In this document: piece by piece, positions 1-7,039 of the stretch
Layout of the letters: the number at the start of each line of letters is the position of its first letter
Position numbering within the stretch: the first letter of the stretch is position 1
Source: an uncultured Oscillospiraceae bacterium
GTDB taxonomy: Bacteria; Bacillota; Clostridia; Oscillospirales; Oscillospiraceae
NCBI GenBank assembly: GCA_944387015.1
Contig: CALXDH010000013.1
Span: 1 to 61,774, forward strand
Reading direction: 5' to 3'
DNA length: 61,774 bases
Translations under genes and position numbers: made by a program
The notes under the pieces: model-generated
Database searches by the model: none
What the model was told of the DNA's origin: nothing
The model's input: the letters and a program-made list of their open reading frames with translations, nothing else

Positions 1-2133
1 TATGCCACCCTGGAGGAGATCGCCCAGGACGAGGGGGCGGAGCACTATGGAGAGTTCATGCAGGTGATGGACTTCCTGTTCCATAGGCCAAAGCAGCGGG
101 AGCAGTTCCGTACCGTGTGGCAGCAGTACTCTCATGCTCTGTGTGAGGTATCCGGAGAGAAGCTGACCGTTCTGATGGCCCGGAAGGCGGAGGCGGAGGA
201 ACAGCTCTACCAGGGAATCTGCCGGACGGAGCGCTTCAATACCGGAATTCTGGATGACAGCGGGGTCCGGGAAGTCCCGGTTTCTGAGGGAGATATTCTT
301 TCCTTTGACGCCATGCAGTCCCTGCTGGATCAGGTGGCGGCGCAGGGAGGAAGGGGGGATCTGCTCCGGATCCGGAATGTCCCCATGGAGTATGTCAAAT
401 CCTCCCCCTATCTGCTGTCGTTTATGGAAAATTATCAGCTCAAGAAACAGCTCAGGGCCCATTTTACCCGCAGCTTTGACTTCGCGGCCACGGCGGGGCG
501 CTCTGCATCCTACCTGCTGCTCAAGCGCAGCGCCATCCAGAATTACAGGCCCATCCCCTTTGCGCACGCCAAGTTGGAGCAGCTGGCTGAGACGGTTTTT
601 CACCAGGAGCGGGAGGGGGCGGAGAACCTGCTGTGGATTCCTCCCTCTAATCCCTATTACAACACCAGTGGTGTATTTTCCAGACATCGGAATTACTCCA
701 AGGTTCTAGTATTTTCATCCTGGGAAATGGTTCCACGGATGCTTTCCGTGATGCTCTCCTATGAGGCGGAGCGGCGCACCATTGGGAAGCTGTACCATGA
801 CGCATCCCTGAAATGGGGGCGGGGATATTTTGCCACTAAGGAGGAGCGCCGCTATGGCGTGACCCGTTTGCGGGAGGAGAGCGAAACGATCGTCACCCTG
901 CCCTCTCCCACGCTGGCGGAGTGCTATTGCCCGGAGGAATATTTAGGCAGAGACATTTCCTATGTGCGACGGGAGGTAGGCAAAAAAGTAAGGGCACAGC
1001 TGGAGATGCTAAGAAAGGAAAAAGAAATTCCGGTGCGGGGGACGGCCAGCGCCCAGAGCCTTGCTGCCTGTATCCGCGCGTTGGATGGAGCGGAGAAAGG
1101 GGTTTCCCTGTCTGCCATTCCAACGGATGCGGCAGACATTTTAACCGACATGGCCATTGCTTCCCCGGCTGTGTGCGCTTACCGCCTGCTCAGGCGTAGT
1201 TGGCAGCCGGCGGAGATATCCCAGGTGCAAAAAACTGCCGGTGAGATTGCGGGACTCTTTGTAAGCCTGTTCAACAAGGCGGAGAGCGCGGCCATCCTGG
1301 ATCTTCTATACGGAAGAAAGAGCGACGATGCCTATTATCAGACGGTGTTCCGCTACTGTGTGGAGGGCAATCTTCAGGCGGTATTGGATGAGTATGCCCA
1401 TGTGCTGGTGGTGCCCGGGGCGGAACTGAAGCAGGCCATGGCGGATGGTTTTATTGATACGGCTACGCTGCAGATCGATACCCGGGAATCCTTCCCCGAC
1501 CAGGAAAAGAATCGGGCTCGCATGCGCACCCACTTTGCGGTGGGTTATTTCAACGCAAAGCGGGATGAGGAACATGTAAACCGGACCGATAATATTCGCC
1601 GGGCGTTCAATTCGCCCTTCCGCCCCTTTGTACTGGCCACCACCTCCATTGGCCAGGAGGGCCTGGATTTTCACGCCTATTGCCGGAAAGTGGTGCACTG
1701 GAACTTGCCGTCCAATCCCATTGATCTGGAACAGAGAGAGGGGCGGGTCAATCGGTACAAATGCCTGGCGGTCCGGCAGAACATCGCCCAGCAGTATGGC
1801 GGAGAATTTGACTGGGAGCGGATGTTTGAGCGGGCTGGCCGGGAGAAAAAGGGGAATTTTTCCGACCTGGTGCCTTTCTGGTGCCTTCCGACAAAAGAAG
1901 GACAGCCCCGCATTCCGATTGAGCGCATCGTTCCTCTGTATCCACTCAGCCGGGACAAGCTGCGCTACCAACGTCTAATTAAGGTGCTGTCCCTGTACCG
2001 GCTGACTCTGGGACAGCCGAGACAGGAGGAATTGCTTGCGGTGCTGGACCAGGAACTGACCGAACAGGACAGCAAAAAACTTTTTATGGACTTGTCTCCC
2101 TATGACCGGGAACGGTCCCAGGAAGAGCAATGA
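1..2133 (+). CDS. SNF2/DEAD-type helicase, C-terminal part (5' end outside window)
   Basis: The reading frame is open from base 1, so about 710 residues of a longer protein are visible and the N-terminal helicase half with Walker A lies outside. Helicase-C motifs are clear: motif V as TTSIGQEGLDF (about bases 1642-1674) and motif VI as QREGRVNR (about 1732-1755), followed by a long C-terminal extension. This is the nucleic-acid-dependent ATPase core of an SNF2/RapA-like translocase. Helicases with this 'LPSNPIDLEQREGRVNR' type of motif occur in restriction, DISARM-like and integrative-element contexts (family knowledge). Here the gene is the last one before a tRNA-derived attachment-like sequence at 2309-2353, so I infer it is island cargo. 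The exact system cannot be named without the upstream genes. The first ATG in frame is at base 58, but the frame clearly continues upstream of it. Confidence 0.72.
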   Translation, partial: YATLEEIAQDEGAEHYGEFMQVMDFLFHRPKQREQFRTVWQQYSHALCEVSGEKLTVLMARKAEAEEQLYQGICRTERFNTGILDDSGVREVPVSEGDILSFDAMQSLLDQVAAQGGRGDLLRIRNVPMEYVKSSPYLLSFMENYQLKKQLRAHFTRSFDFAATAGRSASYLLLKRSAIQNYRPIPFAHAKLEQLAETVFHQEREGAENLLWIPPSNPYYNTSGVFSRHRNYSKVLVFSSWEMVPRMLSVMLSYEAERRTIGKLYHDASLKWGRGYFATKEERRYGVTRLREESETIVTLPSPTLAECYCPEEYLGRDISYVRREVGKKVRAQLEMLRKEKEIPVRGTASAQSLAACIRALDGAEKGVSLSAIPTDAADILTDMAIASPAVCAYRLLRRSWQPAEISQVQKTAGEIAGLFVSLFNKAESAAILDLLYGRKSDDAYYQTVFRYCVEGNLQAVLDEYAHVLVVPGAELKQAMADGFIDTATLQIDTRESFPDQEKNRARMRTHFAVGYFNAKRDEEHVNRTDNIRRAFNSPFRPFVLATTSIGQEGLDFHAYCRKVVHWNLPSNPIDLEQREGRVNRYKCLAVRQNIAQQYGGEFDWERMFERAGREKKGNFSDLVPFWCLPTKEGQPRIPIERIVPLYPLSRDKLRYQRLIKVLSLYRLTLGQPRQEELLAVLDQELTEQDSKKLFMDLSPYDRERSQEEQ

Positions 2134-2232
2134 AAAACATCCGGTGCACTTTGGAAACAGAGATTCCTGTGTTTGACCCACACGCTGACCCACACGGGGA
2201 AAGGACTGTACGGAAACAACGGAGCAAAGAGT

Positions 2233-2331
2233 GCCGCCGACCTCATCCTTTTGGAGCAAAAATGGTCGGAAAGCCTTGAAAATCAAGGGCCGGAAGGCTC
2301 CCAATCAGTTGGTAAGGATGAGGTCGGCGGT
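2233..2331. repeat. 17-bp inverted copy of tRNA-Thr sequence flanking the att site
   Basis: Bases 2233-2250 read GCCGCCGACCTCATCCTT. Its reverse complement matches 2314-2330 of the tRNA-Thr 3' fragment at 17 consecutive positions. About 63 bases separate the arms. A second small perfect hairpin, CCTTGA-AAA-TCAAGG, sits between them at 2274-2288. Such inverted arms beside a tRNA-derived core are plausible recombinase or excisionase binding sites, or the scar of an earlier insertion; this is inference. Confidence 0.55.
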
Positions 2332-2353
2332 TCGAATCCGCCCAGCAGCTCCA
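2309..2353 (+). other. 3' half of tRNA-Thr(GGT), probable attachment site (attR/attL)
   Basis: The sequence reproduces the 3' half of a tRNA-Thr: anticodon loop TTGGTAA with anticodon GGT at 2311-2313, 3' anticodon stem GGATG, variable region AGGTC, T-arm GGCGG-TTCGAAT-CCGCC (2326-2342), acceptor strand CAGCAGC (2343-2349), discriminator T and encoded CCA (2351-2353). No matching 5' half is present: the bases before the anticodon loop do not form CATCC, and no GCTGCTG acceptor strand lies nearby. A tRNA 3' remnant followed by a normal tRNA terminator is the usual signature left at one end of an element integrated into a tRNA gene. The intact tRNA-Thr should lie at the other end, upstream of this window. 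Confidence 0.8.
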
Positions 2354-2354
2354 G

Positions 2355-2391
2355 AAAACACCTGAAATCTTCGGATTTCGGGTGTTTTTTA
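2355..2391 (+). terminator. Intrinsic terminator behind the tRNA-Thr fragment
   Basis: ACACCTGAAATC-TTCG-GATTTCGGGTGT with a following T-run. A tetraloop hairpin directly after an encoded CCA is the typical end of a tRNA transcription unit, which supports this side being the original chromosomal side of the attachment site. Confidence 0.85.
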
Positions 2392-2472
2392 TTGCAGAAA
2401 ATTGGCTTTTCATATACCTCAAAAATCACGACCCGCATTGTGACCTACATGAGGAAATGTGAGGAACGGTTT

Positions 2473-2519
2473 AAAGCGCACTGGATAGGAAGTTTTGCTT
2501 CCTACCCGGTGCGCTTTTT
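2473..2519 (+). terminator. Long terminator-like hairpin in a gene-free gap
   Basis: AAAGCGCAC and GTGCGCTTT enclose a second matched pair GGATAGGAAG / CTTCCTACC, followed by TTTTTC. The 2354-2769 gap has no convincing coding sequence. It contains this hairpin and another at 2612-2645, so it may be the eroded site of a lost gene or a small transcript end. Confidence 0.6.
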
Positions 2520-2611
2520 CTTCCTCCCTTTCGCAGTTTCGGACATAAACCGATTTTGCCTCCATCTGATGGCCAAGCGAATTTTGGGATGGGATGTTGC
2601 CTGAAATTATG

Positions 2612-2645
2612 AAATGGGCGCCGGAATTATCCGGTGCCCATTTTC
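2612..2645 (+). terminator. Intrinsic terminator upstream of the kdp locus
   Basis: ATGGGCGCCGGA-ATTA-TCCGGTGCCCAT followed by TTTC. It insulates the kdp genes from upstream transcription. The remaining 120 bases before 2770 are A+T-rich and probably hold the kdp promoter, but no single -35/-10 pair stands out. Confidence 0.7.
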
Positions 2646-2769
2646 TTTCCGGCAGAAGCGTCCTAATTCTATCTTAATGTCAGAGCACCATGATTTACGG
2701 TTTTATAGTATTGCGCATGATACGATAAAAAATAAAGATATTATCCTACGGGAAATTGCAGGAGGGTGA

Positions 2770-4767
2770 ATGCGCATGGAGCGGACGAACCATGGCTTTG
2801 TAAGTTCTCCCTGTTGTGCGGAAGAGGCAGCTCCGCAGGGAAGACTGAAAATCTTTTTTGGCTATGCAGCTGGTGTGGGTAAGACCTATGCAATGCTGGA
2901 AGCAGCACATCAGGCAAAAAAAGAGGGCATTGATGTGGTGGTGGGCTATGTGGAACCCCACGCAAGACCGGACACATTGGCCCTGCTGACGGGACTGGAG
3001 GTCCTGCCCAATCAGATAATCGACTACCGGGGCATCCAACTTCGGGAGTTTGATCTCGATCAGGCTCTGCGGCGTAAGCCACAACTGATTTTGGTGGATG
3101 AACTGGCGCACAATAATGCCCAGGGGTGCCGGCATACCAAGCGGTATCAAGATGTGGAGGAACTTCTCCAGGCTGGGATCAACGTTTATACAACGGTGAA
3201 TGTACAGCACCTGGAATCGCTGAATGACCTAGTCTCATCCATTACGGGGGTTACTGTTAACGAGAGAATTCCCGACCATGTGTTTGACAGGGCCAGTCAG
3301 GTGGAGCTGGTGGATATTGAGCCCGATGAACTGATAAAACGGCTTCAGACGGGAAAAGTTTATCGGGAACGTCAGGCCAAACAGGCGCTGCAACATTTTT
3401 TCACTGCGGAGAATTTGGCAGCCCTGCGGGAGATCGCCATGCGGCGGACGGCGGACCAGCTGAATCGCACTGCTGTACAGGGGGGAAATCAAAAAAGCGC
3501 CCGGGCCGGGGAACATATTTTGATTTGCCTTTCTTCTGCGCCCTCCAACGCCAAGGTGATCCGCACAGCAGCACGCATGGCAGATGCCTTTCACAGCGGC
3601 TTTACCGCTTTGTTTGTGCAAACACCGGAGACGAAAGAACTGTCAGGAGAAAATATGAAGCGCCTGCGTAGCAATCTGCATTTGGCGGAACAGCTTGGGG
3701 CGCAGATCTCCACCGTGTACGGGACGGATCCCACGGTGCAGATCGCGGAATATGTCCGGGCCAGCGGTGTAACAAAGATCGTCATGGGGCGTATCAACCA
3801 TAAGCAAAATCCCATTACAGGAAAAAAGAGCCTGGCAGACCGGCTGATCCAGCTGACAGATCTGGACGTGTACATCATCCCGGATCGTCAGCCCCTGTAC
3901 AAAAAGCCGATTGGGAAACTCCGGATCCCCGAAGCGCATTTTTCCTGGAGAGATGCAGCCATCATGCTGGTGTCGCTGCTGTTGGCCTCCGTGGTGGGAT
4001 TTGCGTTTTATCATGCGGGATTCAGTGAGGCCAATATCATCACCGTTTACATTTTGGGCGTGCTCATGACTGCAGTATGGACGAACGGACCTTTTTACGG
4101 CGCGGTGGATTCCCTGTTGAGCGTGGCGGCGTTCAACTATTTTTTCACGGTGCCGCGATTTACATTTCAGGCCAACGACCCCAGCTACCCGGTGACATTT
4201 TTGATTATGCTGTGTTCCAGTATCATTGCCGGCTCTCTGGCCAGCCGGGTGAAAGCGCAGGCGCGCCTGGCGGCCCAGAAGAGCTATTATACGGAGCTTT
4301 TGCTGGAGAGCAGCCAGAAACTCCAGAAGGGACGCACGGAATGGGATTGCCTGCGCCTAGCGGCGGAGCAGCTGAACCGGATGTTTGCGCGCCCCATTCT
4401 TTATGCGCTCAATGAAGCGGAACAGGATCTGGCATTCCGTGTGGAGCCTGCGGATGAAAAGGGCGTGTTATCCGGGCTCAGTTCTCAGGAGATCGGCGTG
4501 GCCAAATGGGTCCGGAAAAACAATAAACATGCCGGAGCCACCACCAATACCCTGCCGGATTCCAAATGGCTGTTTTTGTCTGTGAGAGGTACACAGGGAG
4601 TTATGGGGATCGTGGGGATCCCAATTGTGGGTTACTCCGTTCCAGATGCGTTTGAGAAGAATCTGATGATCGCAATACTTGGTGAGTGCGGCCTCAGCCA
4701 GGAGCGCATTCGGCTGCAGGAGAAACGAAATCAGGCTGCGCTGCAGGCACAAAGGGAGCGTCAGTAG
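2770..4767 (+). CDS. kdpD: KdpD-like sensor lacking the histidine kinase domain
   Basis: 665 aa membrane protein of the osmosensitive K+ sensor family. The KdpD domain begins with a Walker A motif GYAAGVGKT at residues 31-39. A universal-stress-like (USP) domain starts near residue 247 (EHILICLSSAPSN), with FTALF further on resembling the FTAxY part of the c-di-AMP-binding motif described for Staphylococcus KdpD. About four membrane segments follow at residues 394-490 (DUF4118), then a GAF-like region to the end. The protein stops where HisKA would begin (no SHDLRTP-type motif), and the sequence after the stop encodes no kinase in any frame. KdpD proteins without a kinase are known in some bacteria. 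It precedes a small peptide, kdpF and kdpA, as in Clostridia. RBS AGGAGGGTGA precedes the start; ATG 2776 is an alternative. Confidence 0.88.
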   Translation: MRMERTNHGFVSSPCCAEEAAPQGRLKIFFGYAAGVGKTYAMLEAAHQAKKEGIDVVVGYVEPHARPDTLALLTGLEVLPNQIIDYRGIQLREFDLDQALRRKPQLILVDELAHNNAQGCRHTKRYQDVEELLQAGINVYTTVNVQHLESLNDLVSSITGVTVNERIPDHVFDRASQVELVDIEPDELIKRLQTGKVYRERQAKQALQHFFTAENLAALREIAMRRTADQLNRTAVQGGNQKSARAGEHILICLSSAPSNAKVIRTAARMADAFHSGFTALFVQTPETKELSGENMKRLRSNLHLAEQLGAQISTVYGTDPTVQIAEYVRASGVTKIVMGRINHKQNPITGKKSLADRLIQLTDLDVYIIPDRQPLYKKPIGKLRIPEAHFSWRDAAIMLVSLLLASVVGFAFYHAGFSEANIITVYILGVLMTAVWTNGPFYGAVDSLLSVAAFNYFFTVPRFTFQANDPSYPVTFLIMLCSSIIAGSLASRVKAQARLAAQKSYYTELLLESSQKLQKGRTEWDCLRLAAEQLNRMFARPILYALNEAEQDLAFRVEPADEKGVLSGLSSQEIGVAKWVRKNNKHAGATTNTLPDSKWLFLSVRGTQGVMGIVGIPIVGYSVPDAFEKNLMIAILGECGLSQERIRLQEKRNQAALQAQRERQ

Positions 4768-4917
4768 GCGCACGAAGCGGAAAGGACCCTTTATCTTTTG
4801 TTAATGCAGCACCTGCTTCCTTAATCCCCATTTATGATGCCGTGCAGTATGCTGAAACCGCAAAACAGGGATACCCCGTGTTTTGGGTGTCTGTCCGCTG
4901 TGAAAGGAGTCTCAGGT

Positions 4918-5016
4918 ATGATGGATTGTTTGATGGCAGGAACTCTGGCGATTTGCTTTGGACTGGTATGGCTTTTGGCCAAGTGGTGCCAGAAGCAGAT
5001 CGATGAACAAGAGTGA
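4918..5016 (+). CDS. 32-aa single-span membrane peptide of the kdp operon
   Basis: Reads MMDCLMAGTLAICFGLVWLL then AKWCQKQIDEQE: a hydrophobic segment of about 16 residues followed by a charged tail. AAAGGAG lies upstream of the two adjacent ATGs (4918, 4921). It lies 20 bases before kdpF in the same direction. I infer a small accessory subunit or regulator of the Kdp complex from position and size. It is a single-pass peptide like KdpF but has no KdpF-like sequence. The upstream gap 4768-4917 contains only weak inverted repeats. Confidence 0.65.
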   Translation: MMDCLMAGTLAICFGLVWLLAKWCQKQIDEQE

Positions 5017-5036
5017 CCGATAGGGAGGAAAAAGAC

Positions 5037-5114
5037 ATGATCGTCCTTGGAATCATCGTGCTGCTGTTGGGTGGATATCTGGTATATGCCCTGGCGCACC
5101 CTGACCGCTTTTAA
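5037..5114 (+). CDS. kdpF: KdpF, small stabilising subunit of the K+-transporting ATPase
   Basis: 25 aa: MIVLGIIVLLLGGYLVYALA then HPDRF. This matches the KdpF pattern of one membrane span followed by a YLxYALxxPxxF-type end. RBS AGGGAGGAAAAAG precedes the ATG, and kdpA follows 29 bases downstream. KdpF stabilises the KdpFABC pump in the membrane (family knowledge). In this locus the pump cannot be complete because kdpB and kdpC are missing. Confidence 0.85.
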   Translation: MIVLGIIVLLLGGYLVYALAHPDRF

Positions 5115-5143
5115 AGACGCAAGACAATTGGGAGGAATTACAT

Positions 5144-7039
5144 ATGTTGCAGCTGGCACTGACAATTCTCATTTATTTGATCATTGTCATTCCGGTGGGG
5201 CGGTATCTATATCATATCGCCGCAGGAAAGCACACCTTCGCCGATCCGGTGTTTGACCGGGTAGACGGCGTGATTTACAAAATCGGCGGGGTCCATCCGG
5301 CACAGGGGATGAATTGGAAACAATATGCCCTCGCACTGGTTGGTACCAATGCCGTGATGGTGGCCATGGGCTACCTGGTTCTGCGGATCCAGAGCATCCC
5401 GTTTTTTAACCCCAACGGGATCGGGGCGATGGAACCCACACTGTCCCTTAATACCATCATCAGCTTCATGACCAACACCAACTTGCAGCACTATTCCGGC
5501 GAGAGCGGGGTGAGCTATCTTTCGCAGATGCTGGTCATTATCTTTATGATGTTTGTCTCTGCGGCCACGGGCTATGCCGCCTGTGTGGCCTTTATCCGAG
5601 GGCTTGCTGGAAAGAGCCGGGACAATGTGGGGAACTTCTTCGTGGATCTGGTTCGGATTACAACCCGGATCCTGCTTCCTTTCTCCATCGTAGGCGGTCT
5701 GCTGCTGGTATGGCAGGGGGTGCCCCAGAACTTTGAGGGCAACGTTGTGGTCAAGACATTGGAAGGAACCTTCCAGACCATTGCCATGGGTCCCATTGCC
5801 GCGCTGGAGATCATCAAGCACTTGGGCACCAACGGCGGCGGCTTTCTGGGAGCAAACTCCTCCACCCCGCTGGAAAACCCGACCATGCTCTCTGACCTGA
5901 TCGAACTGTACGCCATGATGCTGCTGCCGGGGGCCTGCGTCATCACCTTCGGCAAGATGGTGGGAGACAGCCGAAGGGAGCGCATGAAGAATACGGCTCC
6001 CGGCCACGCACTGCCGGATCACCGGGAAGGCTTCACTGCAAAGATCTTCGGCCGCGAGGGCCGCAGCATTTTTGCCGCCATGGGGATTCTTTTCCTGATC
6101 GGACTGAGCCTGTGCTACTGGGCAGAGCTGCAGGGCAATCCTGCTTTGGCCGCCATTGGCCTGGACCAGTCCATGGGCAGCATGGAAGGAAAGGAAGTCC
6201 GCTTCGGCATTGCTCAATCAGCCCTGTTTACCACGGTGACGACCTCCTTTACAACGGGGACGGTCAACAACATGCATGACACTCTGACGCCCCTGGGCGG
6301 CTTGGTTCCTCTGCTGCATATGATGCTCAACGTGGCATTCGGCGGTAAGGGCGTGGGATTGATGAACATGATCCTGTATGCCATCCTGGCGGTGTTTATC
6401 TGTGGACTGATGGTGGGCCGTACGCCGGAGTATTTGGGCAAGAAGATCGAAGGCCGTGAGATGAAGCTTACTGCCCTGTGCATCATCATTCATCCCCTGC
6501 TGATCCTGGCGTTCTCCGCGCTGGCGGTGGGCACCGAGGCTGGCCGGGCCGGGATCACCAACCCCGGGTTCCATGGCCTGAGCCAGGTGCTTTATGAGTA
6601 TGCCTCTTCCGCAGCCAATAACGGTTCCGGCTTTGAGGGGCTGGCGGATAATACGTATTTCTGGAATATGACCACAGGACTTGCCATGTTCTTTGGCCGC
6701 TATTTGTCCATCGTCATTCAACTGGCCATTGCGGGATCACTGATGAAGAAGAAGTTTATCAATGAGTCTGCCGGCACGCTGCAGACCAATACCTTCGGCT
6801 TTGCTGTGATCCTGGTGTTTGTTGTTTATATTTTTGCCGCGCTGACCTTCTTCCCGGCGCTGGCGCTGGGCCCCATTGCGGAGCATTCTATACCCATGGG
6901 GTCCACAATAGAACGGAATACCGGGCACATGAGCACATCCTGGTGTGCCTTTCCTCCGCACCTTCCAATGAGAAAATCATTCGTACCGCGGCACGAATGG
7001 CCAGTGCCTTTCAGTGCGGATTTACGGCGCTGTTCGTAG
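5144..7039 (+). CDS. kdpA: KdpA, K+-binding pore subunit, with a foreign out-of-frame C-terminal tail
   Basis: KdpA is the channel-like subunit of KdpFABC that binds K+. The family features are all visible: a multi-span membrane protein, selectivity-filter-like segments such as GTNGGGF and SAANNGSGF, and the family end ALTFFPALALGPIAEH. That end falls at about base 6886, residue 581, close to normal KdpA length. The remaining 50 codons (IPMGSTIERNTGHMS and onward) do not resemble KdpA. They are a wrong-frame reading of kdpD DNA, because KdpD sequence in another frame starts at about 6919. kdpB and kdpC, which normally follow, are absent, so this is the scar of a deletion of several kb, or an assembly join. 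Start ATG with GGGAGGAATT upstream. Confidence 0.88.
   Translation: MLQLALTILIYLIIVIPVGRYLYHIAAGKHTFADPVFDRVDGVIYKIGGVHPAQGMNWKQYALALVGTNAVMVAMGYLVLRIQSIPFFNPNGIGAMEPTLSLNTIISFMTNTNLQHYSGESGVSYLSQMLVIIFMMFVSAATGYAACVAFIRGLAGKSRDNVGNFFVDLVRITTRILLPFSIVGGLLLVWQGVPQNFEGNVVVKTLEGTFQTIAMGPIAALEIIKHLGTNGGGFLGANSSTPLENPTMLSDLIELYAMMLLPGACVITFGKMVGDSRRERMKNTAPGHALPDHREGFTAKIFGREGRSIFAAMGILFLIGLSLCYWAELQGNPALAAIGLDQSMGSMEGKEVRFGIAQSALFTTVTTSFTTGTVNNMHDTLTPLGGLVPLLHMMLNVAFGGKGVGLMNMILYAILAVFICGLMVGRTPEYLGKKIEGREMKLTALCIIIHPLLILAFSALAVGTEAGRAGITNPGFHGLSQVLYEYASSAANNGSGFEGLADNTYFWNMTTGLAMFFGRYLSIVIQLAIAGSLMKKKFINESAGTLQTNTFGFAVILVFVVYIFAALTFFPALALGPIAEHSIPMGSTIERNTGHMSTSWCAFPPHLPMRKSFVPRHEWPVPFSADLRRCS

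Noticed and set aside
2173-2604. Plus-strand frame of 143 codons
   Set aside because: Runs through the tRNA-Thr fragment and two terminators; no RBS.
2570-2770. Possible c-di-AMP (ydaO) riboswitch before the kdp locus
   Set aside because: Gap is too short and contains a terminator; no ydaO core motif was recognised.
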